64,000 bases of DNA, taken from the NCBI GenBank assembly GCA_003008705.1, contig PDUO01000048.1, positions 9,183 through 73,182 on the forward strand, read 5' to 3'. The translations under genes and the position numbers were made by a program. Shown here in pieces: positions 10,527-21,085 of this stretch (positions are counted from its first letter, which is position 1; every line of letters begins with the position of its first letter). Under the pieces are notes generated by a model. That model was not told the DNA's origin. It did not search any database and saw only the letters and a list, made by a program, of their open reading frames with translations. The DNA comes from Pezicula radicicola (lineage: Eukaryota; Ascomycota; Leotiomycetes; Helotiales; Dermateaceae).

Positions 10527-13180
10527 TCAAAAAAATGAGGCTGAATGAATATCCAATAAATCATCCCACTGAAAACCATCCGTATACATCAATTCCTCCA
10601 GATTCTGGGCCAGTTGATTGCCATGTGGTGTTTGACTGATGGGCATTTGATCTAGCATGAGTGGCATGGTAACCCTGCTATACATTCCTCCTGAAGTCGA
10701 CATGGGTAGCTGATCGGGTCTTGGGAACGTTTAAGTGGTCGCAGCATTCATCACTGGCGTAGAAGTACCAGTAGACACACTGGCACTGGAAGAGGAATTG
10801 TTGCAGCTTGTGTGAGTTGCTGCGGCTGCTGGGCGCGATATTTAGCTAAAACCTGTGTGAGCGATTGATGAAGGTTCTCTGTAGCCCAAGAGTGGCTTCG
10901 TGCACTCTCGACGATACGTAGAGCTTCGGCTACGTCGCCATGACGGATTTCATCTTGTAATGGGCCGGACCCGTTGATGTAGGCGTCCATCAGCAATGCA
11001 ATGCTAGCTAGAAAGACGCCATACAGCATTGCCGATAAGCGAAGCCGTATGAGTACAAAAGGGTGCTGGGCGCGCTCGAGCTGCGATTCGGCTCGTATGA
11101 GCTGGCGTGCGGACTTGAGGCAGATGTCTCGTGAGGTGGTGTACGCCGGGTTGTTGTTCGGACCGGATGTGAGGTACCGGAGGTGCAGCTTACAACGTTG
11201 GGTATGGATGACCAAGTTGAGCAGGTAGGCGTGAACGAAAATGCTGGTGGACGTGGACTCGAAGTTCTCGTAATTGTCGAGGTTGAAGAAGAAAGGAATA
11301 TCATGGATGAATTGATCAAGTTGGAAGTCCATTCGCATGATCTGCGAATAACCTGGCCTACCAGAGCTAGTCGCGGCCATTGGGCTATGGTCAACGATGC
11401 CCCGTGCGATTTCTGCCATGCGGATGCGTTGTAAAAAGTAGGACATCTCAGTTGGTTGGGTTACTGGCAGCTCCATCTGGTACCCGTCCGCAAGGTCTAC
11501 ATCGTTTATGTTCCGTGGTTTCTTGACTATCATGTGCCGTTCGTGGGTCTGGTACACACCCTCACTTGGGCCACCATATAGTACAGCCAACAGCCTGCGG
11601 TCATGTTAAAATCCTAGCTAACAAGGGAGAAGGGAAATTACATACCAGTCGGTAGCAACAAGGTACCACCACACGCGACGACCGATCTCGGCTCGGATTG
11701 TATTCGCGGAAGCTGCGTTTGACTCGTGATCGATGCGATGTAGGCTTAGCTCACGGCTCAATAGTAGACCGGTAGATAATAATGACCTGTAACGGAGGGA
11801 GACGCCTTCCGTGTTGCTCACAACAAAAGATAACAGAATTATTCCCTGAACTGTCTCTAATGCAAGTGCCGGACCATTTTGGCCGCTCTTGAGAACATCC
11901 ATTGCAGCCTTAATCCACAGGGGAGTTTGCGCATTGGCATGACGCGCAGATGGGAAGATAGAGTCCTCGCTGTCGACATCATCGTGCGGTGACCATACTT
12001 CAGTCGTGCTGGCGACAATGCCAAGAAGGAGAAGAAGATGGCCTGGGTTGATCGGCTCCCGGCTTTCGATCTGCCGATAGACATCAACGATAGTGGCCGG
12101 AAGAGAAGGATGGTGTACGACATGGTGTATGTAGCTGACGTTGGTAATAAATTTGTCCAGAATCAAGCGAGCCTCGTCTTGAAGTGGCAGCCAGATGCAA
12201 CGTGCTGGCTTGCCCTCCTCGACGGTGAAACTTGGAGCTCGTGGGATGTTCCGGATGCGCTCGATCTTGATTACGATGTCATCATCAAGGTGAATTGGCT
12301 CCTGCAGGCCAAGATCAGCAAGCTGCAGCAGTGGCAGACAGACAACAAGGTCCGTGTGTATGTATTGTATGTATTGCCTACCCGAACGCTTTGGACCATG
12401 GAAACCCGCTCGAGATGGGCCACTACCTCCTTGACCTGGTGTAGGCCCGGCGATCCTGACGATCCTGACGATCGCGCCAGATCCACGTGGGGACGGCCCG
12501 AGCCGGGTGACGACGGTGACAGGCGGTACTCCTCCCCACCATGATGATCATCATCAACTGGCTGTGGCTGGGGCTGGTGCTGGTGGATGGTCTGAACCAC
12601 GCGCCTTTCTAAGTCCGTCGCTAGCCTCCGGAGCGACTGTATTTCCTCGAGTAGCCGTCCCTGATTAGAATTATTAGAAATATCAGAAATATTAGAAATA
12701 CCTGCTGGAGATATCAGGGGAGGAATGCTCAGGGGAGGCTGCTGCTGCTGCTGCTGCTGAAGAGTATGGTCTGCCAATGTGTCTGGCCTGTCAATGCGAG
12801 CATTCTGGCCGGCTGAGGGTCCAAAGTGGCACGTCTTTCCACGAGATACACAGTCCGCGGAATTTTCCACGGAATTTCCGCGGGGTGTCAGCGGAGTGTC
12901 AGCGGTAATCTAGCGGCATCCAGCTCAAGCTCTGAATGGCCGTAATATTGAAAAAAAAAACATATCATTATATTTCTGAATGTGGTGCTATTGGCCCATG
13001 AAAATATTGATGATCACTAAGTATCAAGTTCTTCGGTTCAGCCATACCGCTGCAAAACACGATAGAACAAATAGGCATCCAGGACGCTAAGCTTTACTCT
13101 AAGCATCGTTATCTCCGGCAGGCCTCGCAGACTTTTGGGTTCAAATTACCACGAGGCTGCTTACCTCCGTATTGTCTCAT
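10527..13180 (-). pseudogene. Decayed Zn2Cys6 / fungal_trans transcription factor
   Basis: The original start is the ATG at 13180 (MRQYGGKQPRGNLNP, then KVCEACRR). The first half of the zinc cluster meets TAA at 13109-13111. The second half (CVSRGKTCHFGP) lies about 250 bp further on, near 12850, beyond non-coding sequence with CCGCGG dyads. The body is recognisable: a polyglutamine tract, a leucine-rich coiled coil (LLEEIQSLRRLATDLERR), then a fungal_trans region (GRRVWWYLVATDWLLAVLYGG across a good intron at 11645-11594). The C-terminus is broken by a frameshift near 10800 and a TAA at 10731-10733 (probably CAA in the ancestor). After it the frame stays open to FQWDDLLD...SASFF and a natural stop at 10527. 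I infer recent loss of function, because most of the protein is still readable. Confidence 0.75.
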
Positions 13181-13229
13181 GGTCTAACCAAGAAATAAAT
13201 TAGTCCGGGAGAGATAGTATTAAAAGGAA

Positions 13230-13928
13230 GAGAGCACCTCATTCCTAGATCTTGTCCTTACCCTAAACCCTAAGAAGAAGCTCGAGCGTATGTGGCAGGA
13301 AGGCATGGTGGTCGTAGGAACTGGCACGAAGACAACTGCATGGACATTGGTTGTGAGTATCGCGAATATTCTCTTCAACACAACAATTCGACAGCGATTG
13401 GAGAGCGAGATCAAGAATCCCAAGGGTGATAAGATCTTTCTCGAGTTTAGGGAACTAGAACAGCTCCCATATCTCTCAGCTTGCATCAAGGAAGCCTTGC
13501 GATTGTCATACGGTGTGACAAGTCGTCTCCCACGGGCGGCTCCGAACCAAGTGCTAGAGGTACCTGGGACTAGACTGCTAATTCCTCCAGGTACAAAGAT
13601 ATCCCTGGATTCTGTGTCGGTTCATCAGAACCCGAAGCTGTTCCCACAGCCACTCCAGTATTAACCTGAGCGCTGGCTGGAAAACCCCCCTCCTAGATCA
13701 ATACCTGGTATCTTTCTCCAATGGTGCCCGTCAGTGCATTGGAATAAAGTTGGCATATGCGGAACTTCGTACATGGCCCTGGGTGCTATCTTCGCTCGCT
13801 TCCCCGCCTCTAACGAAGGTCCCCGGATTCAGCTGGTTACCCCTACCGCAGAAATCGAGCTAGCTGGCGATTTCTTTGTCCCAGCTACCAAGTCTGGAAA
13901 CAAGAATACAAAGGTTTATTTTCAGTGA
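13230..13928 (+). pseudogene. Cytochrome P450 relic (I-helix to C-terminus)
   Basis: It begins inside the protein, just before the I helix (WQEGMVVVGTGTKTTAWTL). The ExxR helix (KEALRL) follows, and then the PERF region. There a TAA at 13662-13664 replaces what should be Gln before PERW (CAA to TAA). A one-base shift precedes the heme loop, which is intact in another frame near 13717-13775 (FSNGARQCIG, then IKLAYAELR). The end reads KNTKVYF. The N-terminal 250 or so residues are missing. It lies back to back with the decayed regulator at 10527-13180, so the two may be remains of one former unit. Confidence 0.8.
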
Positions 13929-14828
13929 AGATTTTGATTTGGGTTGTCAACAGTCTTTTTCTTTTTTCTTTTTTTCGCTCTGCTTCGTCTGCACTAATTG
14001 TAGACCTTTGGACATGCCTAGTTATTCGGGATTTTATATTTCTAATATTAAACAAATTTCAAGAAGATCCTTCTTGTTGGTACCATGCTTTCAGCATTTA
14101 TGAAGCTAATCTTAGATAATAAACTTTAAGGATTAATGGTCTTTGTTTCTCTATATTAGTCCCTAGGAATAAACTATAAGTAAGAGGTAAAGGTTAATTG
14201 ATTTGTTAGCAACAATATAGCGATACTATATTGCCGATATTGTTTATGTATTATTTATATAAATATTTTATGTTTGGCCGTGCGTTTTATATTATATACT
14301 TTAAAGAACTTCATTAAGGTTTTTATATCTTTATTCTCGCTAAACTTATTAGAGTTGATTTATACAGAGAACATTAAATTTAACCTTCTCTATTTACGTG
14401 ATGCATGTGTACTTGGGATAATTATACTGAATCTAATATCACGCAATACGATATCACTATATTATTGCCAACACTACTTGATTGATTTGTTCTAAACTAC
14501 GTTAGAATAACTAATCACCTAACCTTGCATGCAGGCTAGTGTCGCAGTAGATAAGGGTGTAAGTCTTGCAATTGCCACCTGAAAATTGTTATCGTGTCGC
14601 GCACAGGAACGTGGCAGCAAGTGGTTCTAGAACGTTGTCTATTCAGAAGAAGAAGAAGCTCTAAAATTCTAAAACGAGCAATATTTACAGTATATATACA
14701 GGAAGCTTAGTCAGCACGACAAGCTTGGGGCCTCATTTTCTGTGACATATCATCAATATGCCAGCCAAGAAAGCTTCTGTGGCAGAATTAGATGCAAGCA
14801 ATTTGGTACAGACTAGCAACTGATATCT
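13929..14828. other. AT-rich intergenic, no gene seen
   Basis: T-rich and A-rich runs dominate 13930-14510. Short open frames here (for example 14274-14495) are low-complexity, with no domain. The stretch 14520-14828 is the 3' flank of the minus-strand transporter. Confidence 0.5.
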
Positions 14829-16450
14829 TCAGAACTTAATCTTGAAGAGATTGGACTCGCGAATGCGCTGGCCGTAGCGGTAGAAAATGAAAGGCACCGG
14901 TATGAAAGCGACAGCGAGAAATCCCAAGAGCGAATTTCCCCAGCCATAGTTTAACTTTGCGTACATAGCAGGGCCAGCGAGTGGGAGCAAAGCTGCCAAG
15001 AGACAACGCAAGATGGTGTTTGCGGCTGTCGCTGAGGCCGAGTATATCGTGAAGGCGTCGACGAGGTACATAGTGGTGGCCATCTTGAATGAAGTTAGCA
15101 CACAGGACATTTCATCGGTATCGAATCAGTCATGTTTCCACTCACGAATGCAATAACCATCCCGGCGCCGATAAATCCTGTGCCGATGATAGGAAGAATC
15201 CAGTGAGTGCGGTAGTACGCTGTCCATCCGTACCAGAACAGGCCAATAGGCGTGACGAAGGCACCGATAACCAGCACGGGGAGTCGGTACTCTGGCTTGG
15301 CCTCTCCACCATGCTTTTTGGTCAGATACTTGGAGACCTTATCTGAGGTGCCACCGGAGATGAACAGCCCAAGAATAGAACCAATTCCCAGCCCCAGAGT
15401 CGCTAGGCCTGACGGTCCACTCCCAAAGCCGTACTCGTCGCTTAAAAGTACCGGGAAAGTGGTGAAGCACAAGTAAAGGTAGCTGTAGACGAGTGCACAA
15501 TAGAGCGATAGCAAGAATATAATCGGCGAGATGAGCATTTTCAATGGACGCCAGATGGAAAAGGCAAAAAGCTGACGCGGAGTCTTGCCCGTATCTAATG
15601 CTGACCGTAGATGCGTATTTCCAGTCTCACTGCGCAACTTCTCTGTCTTGCGTTTCAAAATCACGTAAGGGTACGACTCTGCAAGAAACATCACCGGAAT
15701 TGCTATCACACCGATGATGATAGCCATAAGCCAAAATACCCAGCGCCATCCTTCCGCAGGGCTCAAGTATCCACCGACGATTGGTCCGATCGAAGGACCC
15801 AGAATAATGCCAATCACGTAGGCTGACATGGCTCCGGCTCGCTTTTCAGCCGTAGTCATATCGGCGACGGAGCCGGGACCGAGTGTGACGGGGCAGGAAC
15901 CCATGATACCAGCGAGCAGTCGAAAGACGATGAGAGATCCCATACTGTTTGCCGAGGCACAAGCCACATTGAAGACAATGAAAAGCACGATGCAGATCTT
16001 GTAAAGAATGACTCTGCCGTAAATTTCCGACAAGGGTGCAATGACACAAGGACCGAAGGTGTAGCCGATCAAGAAGACTGTAGTCACAAAAGCTCCGAGA
16101 GTCTCGTTCGTTGTGTTGAAGTGTTTCATGATGTCCGTAGCCACGGGAGAGCAGACGGTAGAGGTGGTTGGCCTGCAAAGAATCTGAAGTTAATCTGCTG
16201 TGCAAGTTTAAGAAAGAAGAGAAAAGAGAAGCTCTTCATACGAGAGGAGCGTCATCAAGGACACGATCAAGATGTTCAAGAACTTCTTTCTTGTCGACCA
16301 GTTTATCGGATTAGCAGGATCATCCGGCGACTCGAAATCGACCACATTGGGATCATTTGACTTCTCATCAGGTGTCTTGATGGCAGCAGAATCGTGCTCA
16401 ACATCGGTGTCAAAAGTCGATTCGAGAACTTCGGTCTCTGGCTCGACCAT
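14829..16450 (-). CDS. MFS drug/polyamine transporter, DHA1 family (12 TM)
   Basis: The start is ATG 16450 ([11 protein letters not shown]); codons further upstream lack an ATG. There are three exons: the first ends LLS at about 16231 (TC|GTATGA) and joins [15 protein letters not shown]; a second intron at about 15146-15090 joins VIAF to the last exon, which ends in NLFKIKF. The cytosolic N-terminus carries the DHA1 hallmark [10 protein letters not shown] before TM1. Motif A-like PLSEIYGR lies between TM2 and TM3, and motif C-like [17 protein letters not shown] lies in TM5. This plasma-membrane proton antiporter subfamily exports toxic compounds or polyamines. The reading frame is clean although both neighbouring loci are decayed. 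Substrate is unknown; export of a cluster metabolite is possible. Confidence 0.85.
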
Positions 16451-17326
16451 TTTGATTTCAGCGCTCGGATGTGATCTCTGGGTTTTCACTCAACAGGTAA
16501 CCAGGTTGGATTTTCTGTGTAACTCGGTAAGAAAAAAGTGCAGGAACTTCTTTATACGAAGATGAAGATGAAGATGTGAATGAAGCGACCAAATGGGCAC
16601 AGTCTCATTCCACGGAGATGAGCTCCGCGGGGAGAAAGCTTGGCCTACAAGCTTGGACCACAGATCTCCGTAGGGCTGTGTGCCAAGAAAAAAAACCTCC
16701 GCGGAACTTCCGTGTGCTGTGGACTTTCGTACCATTGGGCGGATGTTACCGAAGGCATACGAAAGGGGGTTTGTATTACATCTTACATCTACTACATCTA
16801 CCACTTCTACTACTTAATGCAAATTATAATATAATTAAAAGAGATCTAAAGATAGATTAAAATGAGTATAAAACACTTATATATATTAGATTTAAGTTCT
16901 TAATTAAATAAGATTATAATTAAACTTTTATAATTTAAACTCTTTAAATAAAAATATACTTTTAAAAGTTAAAGAGGCACTACTTTATTACCTTACATAG
17001 TATAGATTAAGTAGTAGAATAGTCTTAGCTTGATAGATGGTGTTCCTTAATAATATACACCCTCTTTTTTATATAGCTAGCGTTGTAGCCCTGCATATAA
17101 GAAGAGCCGCATGCCCTCTTGGAAAATTCAAGCTGTTTTATTTCAAAGAATCACATCTTCATGACATTCAAACTCCCTCGCTGTGCTGTGACAATCCACC
17201 TCAAGTATTTAAAGGTTTTCCAAATAGTTGGCGCTGTCCATCTGGTTAGATCTGATAATTGAGATTAAGGCCTATCTGCACCTGTCACTTCTTATCTCCC
17301 AATTCTCAAACCAAACACCGCACACG
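16451..17326. other. Intergenic/promoter region with CCGCGG dyads and an AT-rich block
   Basis: TCCGCGG occurs near 16625 and 16708, upstream of the DHA1 transporter. The same motif lies in the broken zinc-finger region of the regulator near 12855 and 12885. The stretch 16810-17040 is AT-rich without a gene. The last 100 bp is the 5' flank of the flavoprotein gene. Confidence 0.4.
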
Positions 17327-18680
17327 ATGTCTTCCGACATATTCAAAGTTCTCATCAAAGCAGTCGGCTTCTTTGTCCCCCATTTTGGCCGTGTTGCTGT
17401 CCGACGCGTCGCTACATACGGCCATAGTTGGACATGGCGCAACACACCTGATGCGCAGAACGTTGTGGTCCTGGGTGGATCTTTCGCAGGCATCGAGCTC
17501 GTGAACCGGCTGGCCGAGACACTGCCAACTGGATACAAGGCTGTGTGGATCGAGAAGAACTCTCACCTCAACTACTCGTTCAATTTCCCACGGTATTCTG
17601 TTTTAACAGGACATGAGCACATGGCTTTCATTCCCTACGACGGTGTTGCTAAGGGAGCGCCTGGTGGAATATTCACTCGCATCCAGGACAGGGCCGTTGC
17701 GATCACGGAGAACCAAGTACTGCTAGCGTCTGGAGACAGTATCTATTACACCTACCTCGCCATCGCGACAGGGTCATCTCAGCCATTGCCTGTGCAGGTA
17801 GCTTCCACGGAGCGCGATGAGGCCTGTCACGAGCTACAGCATATCCAGCAGACCATCAAGGCGAGCCATAAAATTGCCATCGTCGGTGGCGGAGCCGTGG
17901 GTGTCGAACTTGCCAGTGACATCAAGGACTTCTATCCGGGCAAGGAGGTCATCCTGATTCATTCTCGTGATCGACTCATGAACCATTTTGGCAAGCGACT
18001 TGGGGACTACGCCTTGACTACGCTGAAGGATGAACTACAGATTCGAGTTCTGCTAAATGAACGACCAACGATGCCCGCTGATGGAAACTTCGCTCGAGAA
18101 GCCTCTTTGATGTTCTCCGATGGACATGAAGAACAATTTGACCTGATTGTAAGTCGCACATCCGCAACACAGGCTTCTGCAATCCCATCATTTCAGACCT
18201 GCTGACACTCGCCCGTAGATTGGCTGCACCGGTCAGCAGCCCAATTCATCCGTTCTCGCTAGTATCTATTCCAACACCATCTCGAAGGAGAATTCCCGCA
18301 TTCTAGTCCGACCAACGTTACAGGTCTTCGACTCTACCGACCCGCAGAAAGACCTTCCTATCTTCGCTTTTGGAGATGTAGCTGATCATCCAGGCCCTCG
18401 TATGGCGCGGGCCGGCTGGAGGCAGGCAGAGGTGGTTCTGGATAACATTCTGGCCAATATCCACGGCCAAACATCTACGCACAGATACGAACCGAATTTC
18501 TTTGTCGAGGGTGCCATCAAATTGACACTAGGGAAGAAGCATCAGGTCACCTACGCAATGGACAACGATGGATCTGATATCATGATGCCTTCTAGGGATG
18601 GCAAGCTGGATCTTGAGATCGAGTCTGCATGGAAGCGACATGGAGCTGACTTCAAGCGGGCCGGTGAAGCGATAACATAG
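17327..18680 (+). CDS. FSP1/AIFM2-like NAD(P)H-dependent FAD oxidoreductase
   Basis: Exons 17327-18148 and 18219-18680 give 427 aa. The ATG at 17327 follows a CACACG context and is preferred over the upstream in-frame position because it gives the usual family length. Residues about 45-50 form the FAD-binding GxGxxG-like VVVLGGSFAG. Residues about 185-200 form the NAD(P)H Rossmann motif IAIVGGGAVGVELA. IFAFGDVADHPGPRMA near 345 is the C-terminal FAD motif of pyridine nucleotide-disulphide oxidoreductases. The N-terminal 20 residues are hydrophobic and could anchor it in a membrane. Relatives reduce quinones, and homologues occur in fungal aromatic polyketide clusters. Here a role in pigment quinone redox is inference from context. 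Confidence 0.8.
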
Positions 18681-18892
18681 CGTGGAGGCGAAGCTGCTGC
18701 TGCTGTTTAGCTTTGAAGAATCTCTCAAGCCAAACCTTCTTTTCGTGGACTTTTTGCCGTGGATATCACCTTGAGGTAATTGTAATTATACTATGACTAA
18801 TTCAAGCAACGAGCCGAGACTATATAATTAAAAAAATGCATCTGTATCTCGAGGGTTTCGGTTTCATTACACAGTGTAAGCACTTGCTTCAC

Positions 18893-20380
18893 CTATTCCT
18901 CCAGATCCCACTCCATCAATGAAGTGCAGTTACCCACGGTTTGAATACATTGCTTGAGCTCGAACCAAGGATGAGCCTTCTTGAACAAGGCAATCCACTC
19001 TGCCCGGGTGCGTTGGTATGAATTCATCACCGACATCATCTGCAGATCGGTACCAACGTTAAACCTGGTGATAAAACCCGTAGGACCCAACCCAGCATCG
19101 TATACCCCTTGCTCCCTGTTTATAATCGTTCCGTTGATGGTCGCATCCTCTGGGAGGGGGTCACCACCATCCATGACGAGATCGCGAACGAGAATACAAC
19201 TGTTCTTGTGGTCTATGGCATCAACGCAGCGGCGAATGATCTTAGCACCCGACTCATCGTTTTCCTTCTGTGGCGAGGTACTCATGAAGTATACATCCGA
19301 GTTTTTGACAGGCTGCTCGGCATATTCATCATGCTCCATGCAGGTCACTCACCCCTTGAGCTCAGGAGAAAGGTTATCATAGAACCGCTCTTTATACCCT
19401 GGCGGGAACTTCGTTTGAATGATGGAAGTGAGATCGGGGTATGCTAGAGCAACCGCTGATAGAAGGCGGCCGGTGTAACCGTCAATCTGGATTCGGTCGG
19501 ATAAGTGCTGCGCATGAATTATCCAGCATCACTATTATTCTACTGACCATGACGACTATTCCCTTTCCAAGTCTGCCCCAATCGTACGCAGCTAGCAAGC
19601 CTTTGCCATTAGTGGTGCCACTATTCGCAAAACACCTTTCCGAGTCATACAGCCGCGCGGGACGAAATCCTTTGCCTTTCTCACCGTTCCCTTCTTCATT
19701 GTCATCTTCCTGGATAATTTGAAAGAATTCATCTCCAGGCTCGGCGTTCAAGTTCGGACCCGTATGCAGCGGGTTATAACAGTCTCCCCATTTACAAGTC
19801 GTGTCGACCAACTTGTTTGCATACCAAGCCAGAGCCTCTTCCATGTTGTGAAAGATCCAGGCACGCGCCGTGCTATCACTCACTATAACCGAATTGCTCG
19901 TGTGTGCAACATAGCCCGGCTTCGGTGGATAGAAATAGTGCTGCGTGTAGGCCTGGGCCAAAATTCGACCCAATCGATGTTCTGGAACACCGACCTTTTC
20001 AGAGAGCTCGACATACGAGATGGAGCCCTCTTTAGGAACTGCTTCAAAGACGTTGAAAGCTGCTAAGAAATGCATGGCGGTGCCATCATACTTGTCCTGT
20101 TTTCTGGGTTAGTTCTCTTTCGTCAATTAAAGCCAGTAGATCTACTCACTGTCATCTGATGCCATAGCAAGTGAACTGCAGCACCTGTGGCGAGATTTGC
20201 TAGGGCTGAAGCCTTCTCAATGAGCAACATCCGCGCTCGTTGCACATTGGCATCGAGGGGAAGCTCCTTTGGGTTGTCAATATCGAATGTGGGCTGCTGA
20301 AGGTTATGCTTCTTCAAATAGTTATCGATCACAGCCACATGAGATTGAACCTCCTGGGCCAGTTCTGCAAGGGTTACCAT
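18893..20380 (-). pseudogene. O-methyltransferase, fungal SAM-dependent type, probably inactive
   Basis: The start is ATG 20380 (MVTLAELAQEV). Exons cover 20380-20152, 20105 to about 19552, and then the rest. The fold is that of fungal polyketide OMTs: a dimerisation helix region, a winged helix (VGVPEHRLGRILAQA), then the SAM domain. The SAM motif VVDxGGxxG is altered to VVM-IDGYTGR across an odd junction. A TGA at 19349-19351 interrupts ELKG-stop-VTCMEHDEYAEQPVK, where relatives have Arg (CGA to TGA). The usual LHDWSD segment is replaced by STSPQKENDES. A 40-nt intron with GTGAGT could skip the stop but would delete a conserved strand. Alternatively this could be an AflS/AflJ-like regulatory OMT homologue, which has lost SAM chemistry in aflatoxin clusters; the stop argues against that. 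Confidence 0.65.
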
Positions 20381-20531
20381 GATGCCGGTTTAGATTATTG
20401 TGTTGTGGTGGAATGAAATCAAATTGAGAAATATCTTCCCCTAAAAGCACTTTATCCGCTTGGTCATTTCAATCTATATAACTAAGGTCCAGCTAGTCTT
20501 GTAAGATCCTCAATGTCGAATTTGTCAAATC

Positions 20532-20807
20532 TTACGGAGTCCGCGCTAGACATTTGATCCACCGAAGAATCTGTAGTCTATGAAGTCCGAAAGTTGCATC
20601 GCTTGTAGGATTCAGATCCGAAACAAACTTCAAGTATTGTTTTAAGTCTCTATCAGCTTTTGGTATAATGAGGATGCGATATTCGTGATCGTGTCTCCAT
20701 GACATGCCAACTTTGGTTAGGTGTGGATATGTGAGGATTTCCATAGTGTAGTCGAGGTACTTTTCCCATTCATCGATCTCGAATTCGTCTTGCTTCACGA
20801 TTTTCAT
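20532..20807 (-). pseudogene. Protein-kinase-domain fragment
   Basis: This 91-codon frame resembles the alphaC-to-hinge part of fungal Ser/Thr kinases: a glutamate-rich helix, EILTYPHLTKVGMSWRHD, then a beta5/hinge-like YRILIIPKADRDLKQYL. The glycine loop, catalytic HRD and DFG motifs are all absent nearby. I read it as a truncated relic, since no continuing exon with kinase motifs is visible on either side. Confidence 0.45.
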
Positions 20808-21085
20808 GTTCTTGTTTTAGCTATATAAAAGGGACATAGTCGAAGAGATTAAGTACTTAATTTACATGAGCTAAAGGTGGGTCAAAATTTTTTTTTTTTA
20901 ATCTATGTAGCCTATTACGTTATTCATTTATTATCATACAATTAAAAGTACAGTAACAAAATTGCTACACTCTGTTATCTTTCTTCCGCCAGTCTCAGGG
21001 CCGATAAAACTAACTCAATGCTCTCGAAATCTATCGTCCCATTACCATATCCGTTGCGCTCCAAGCACCCAAACGTTACTCTCAT

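Noticed and set aside
19312..19351. 40-nt intron that would remove the TGA in the OMT locus
   Set aside because: It would delete the conserved VTxMEHD...EQP strand, so a CGA-to-TGA nonsense change is more economical.
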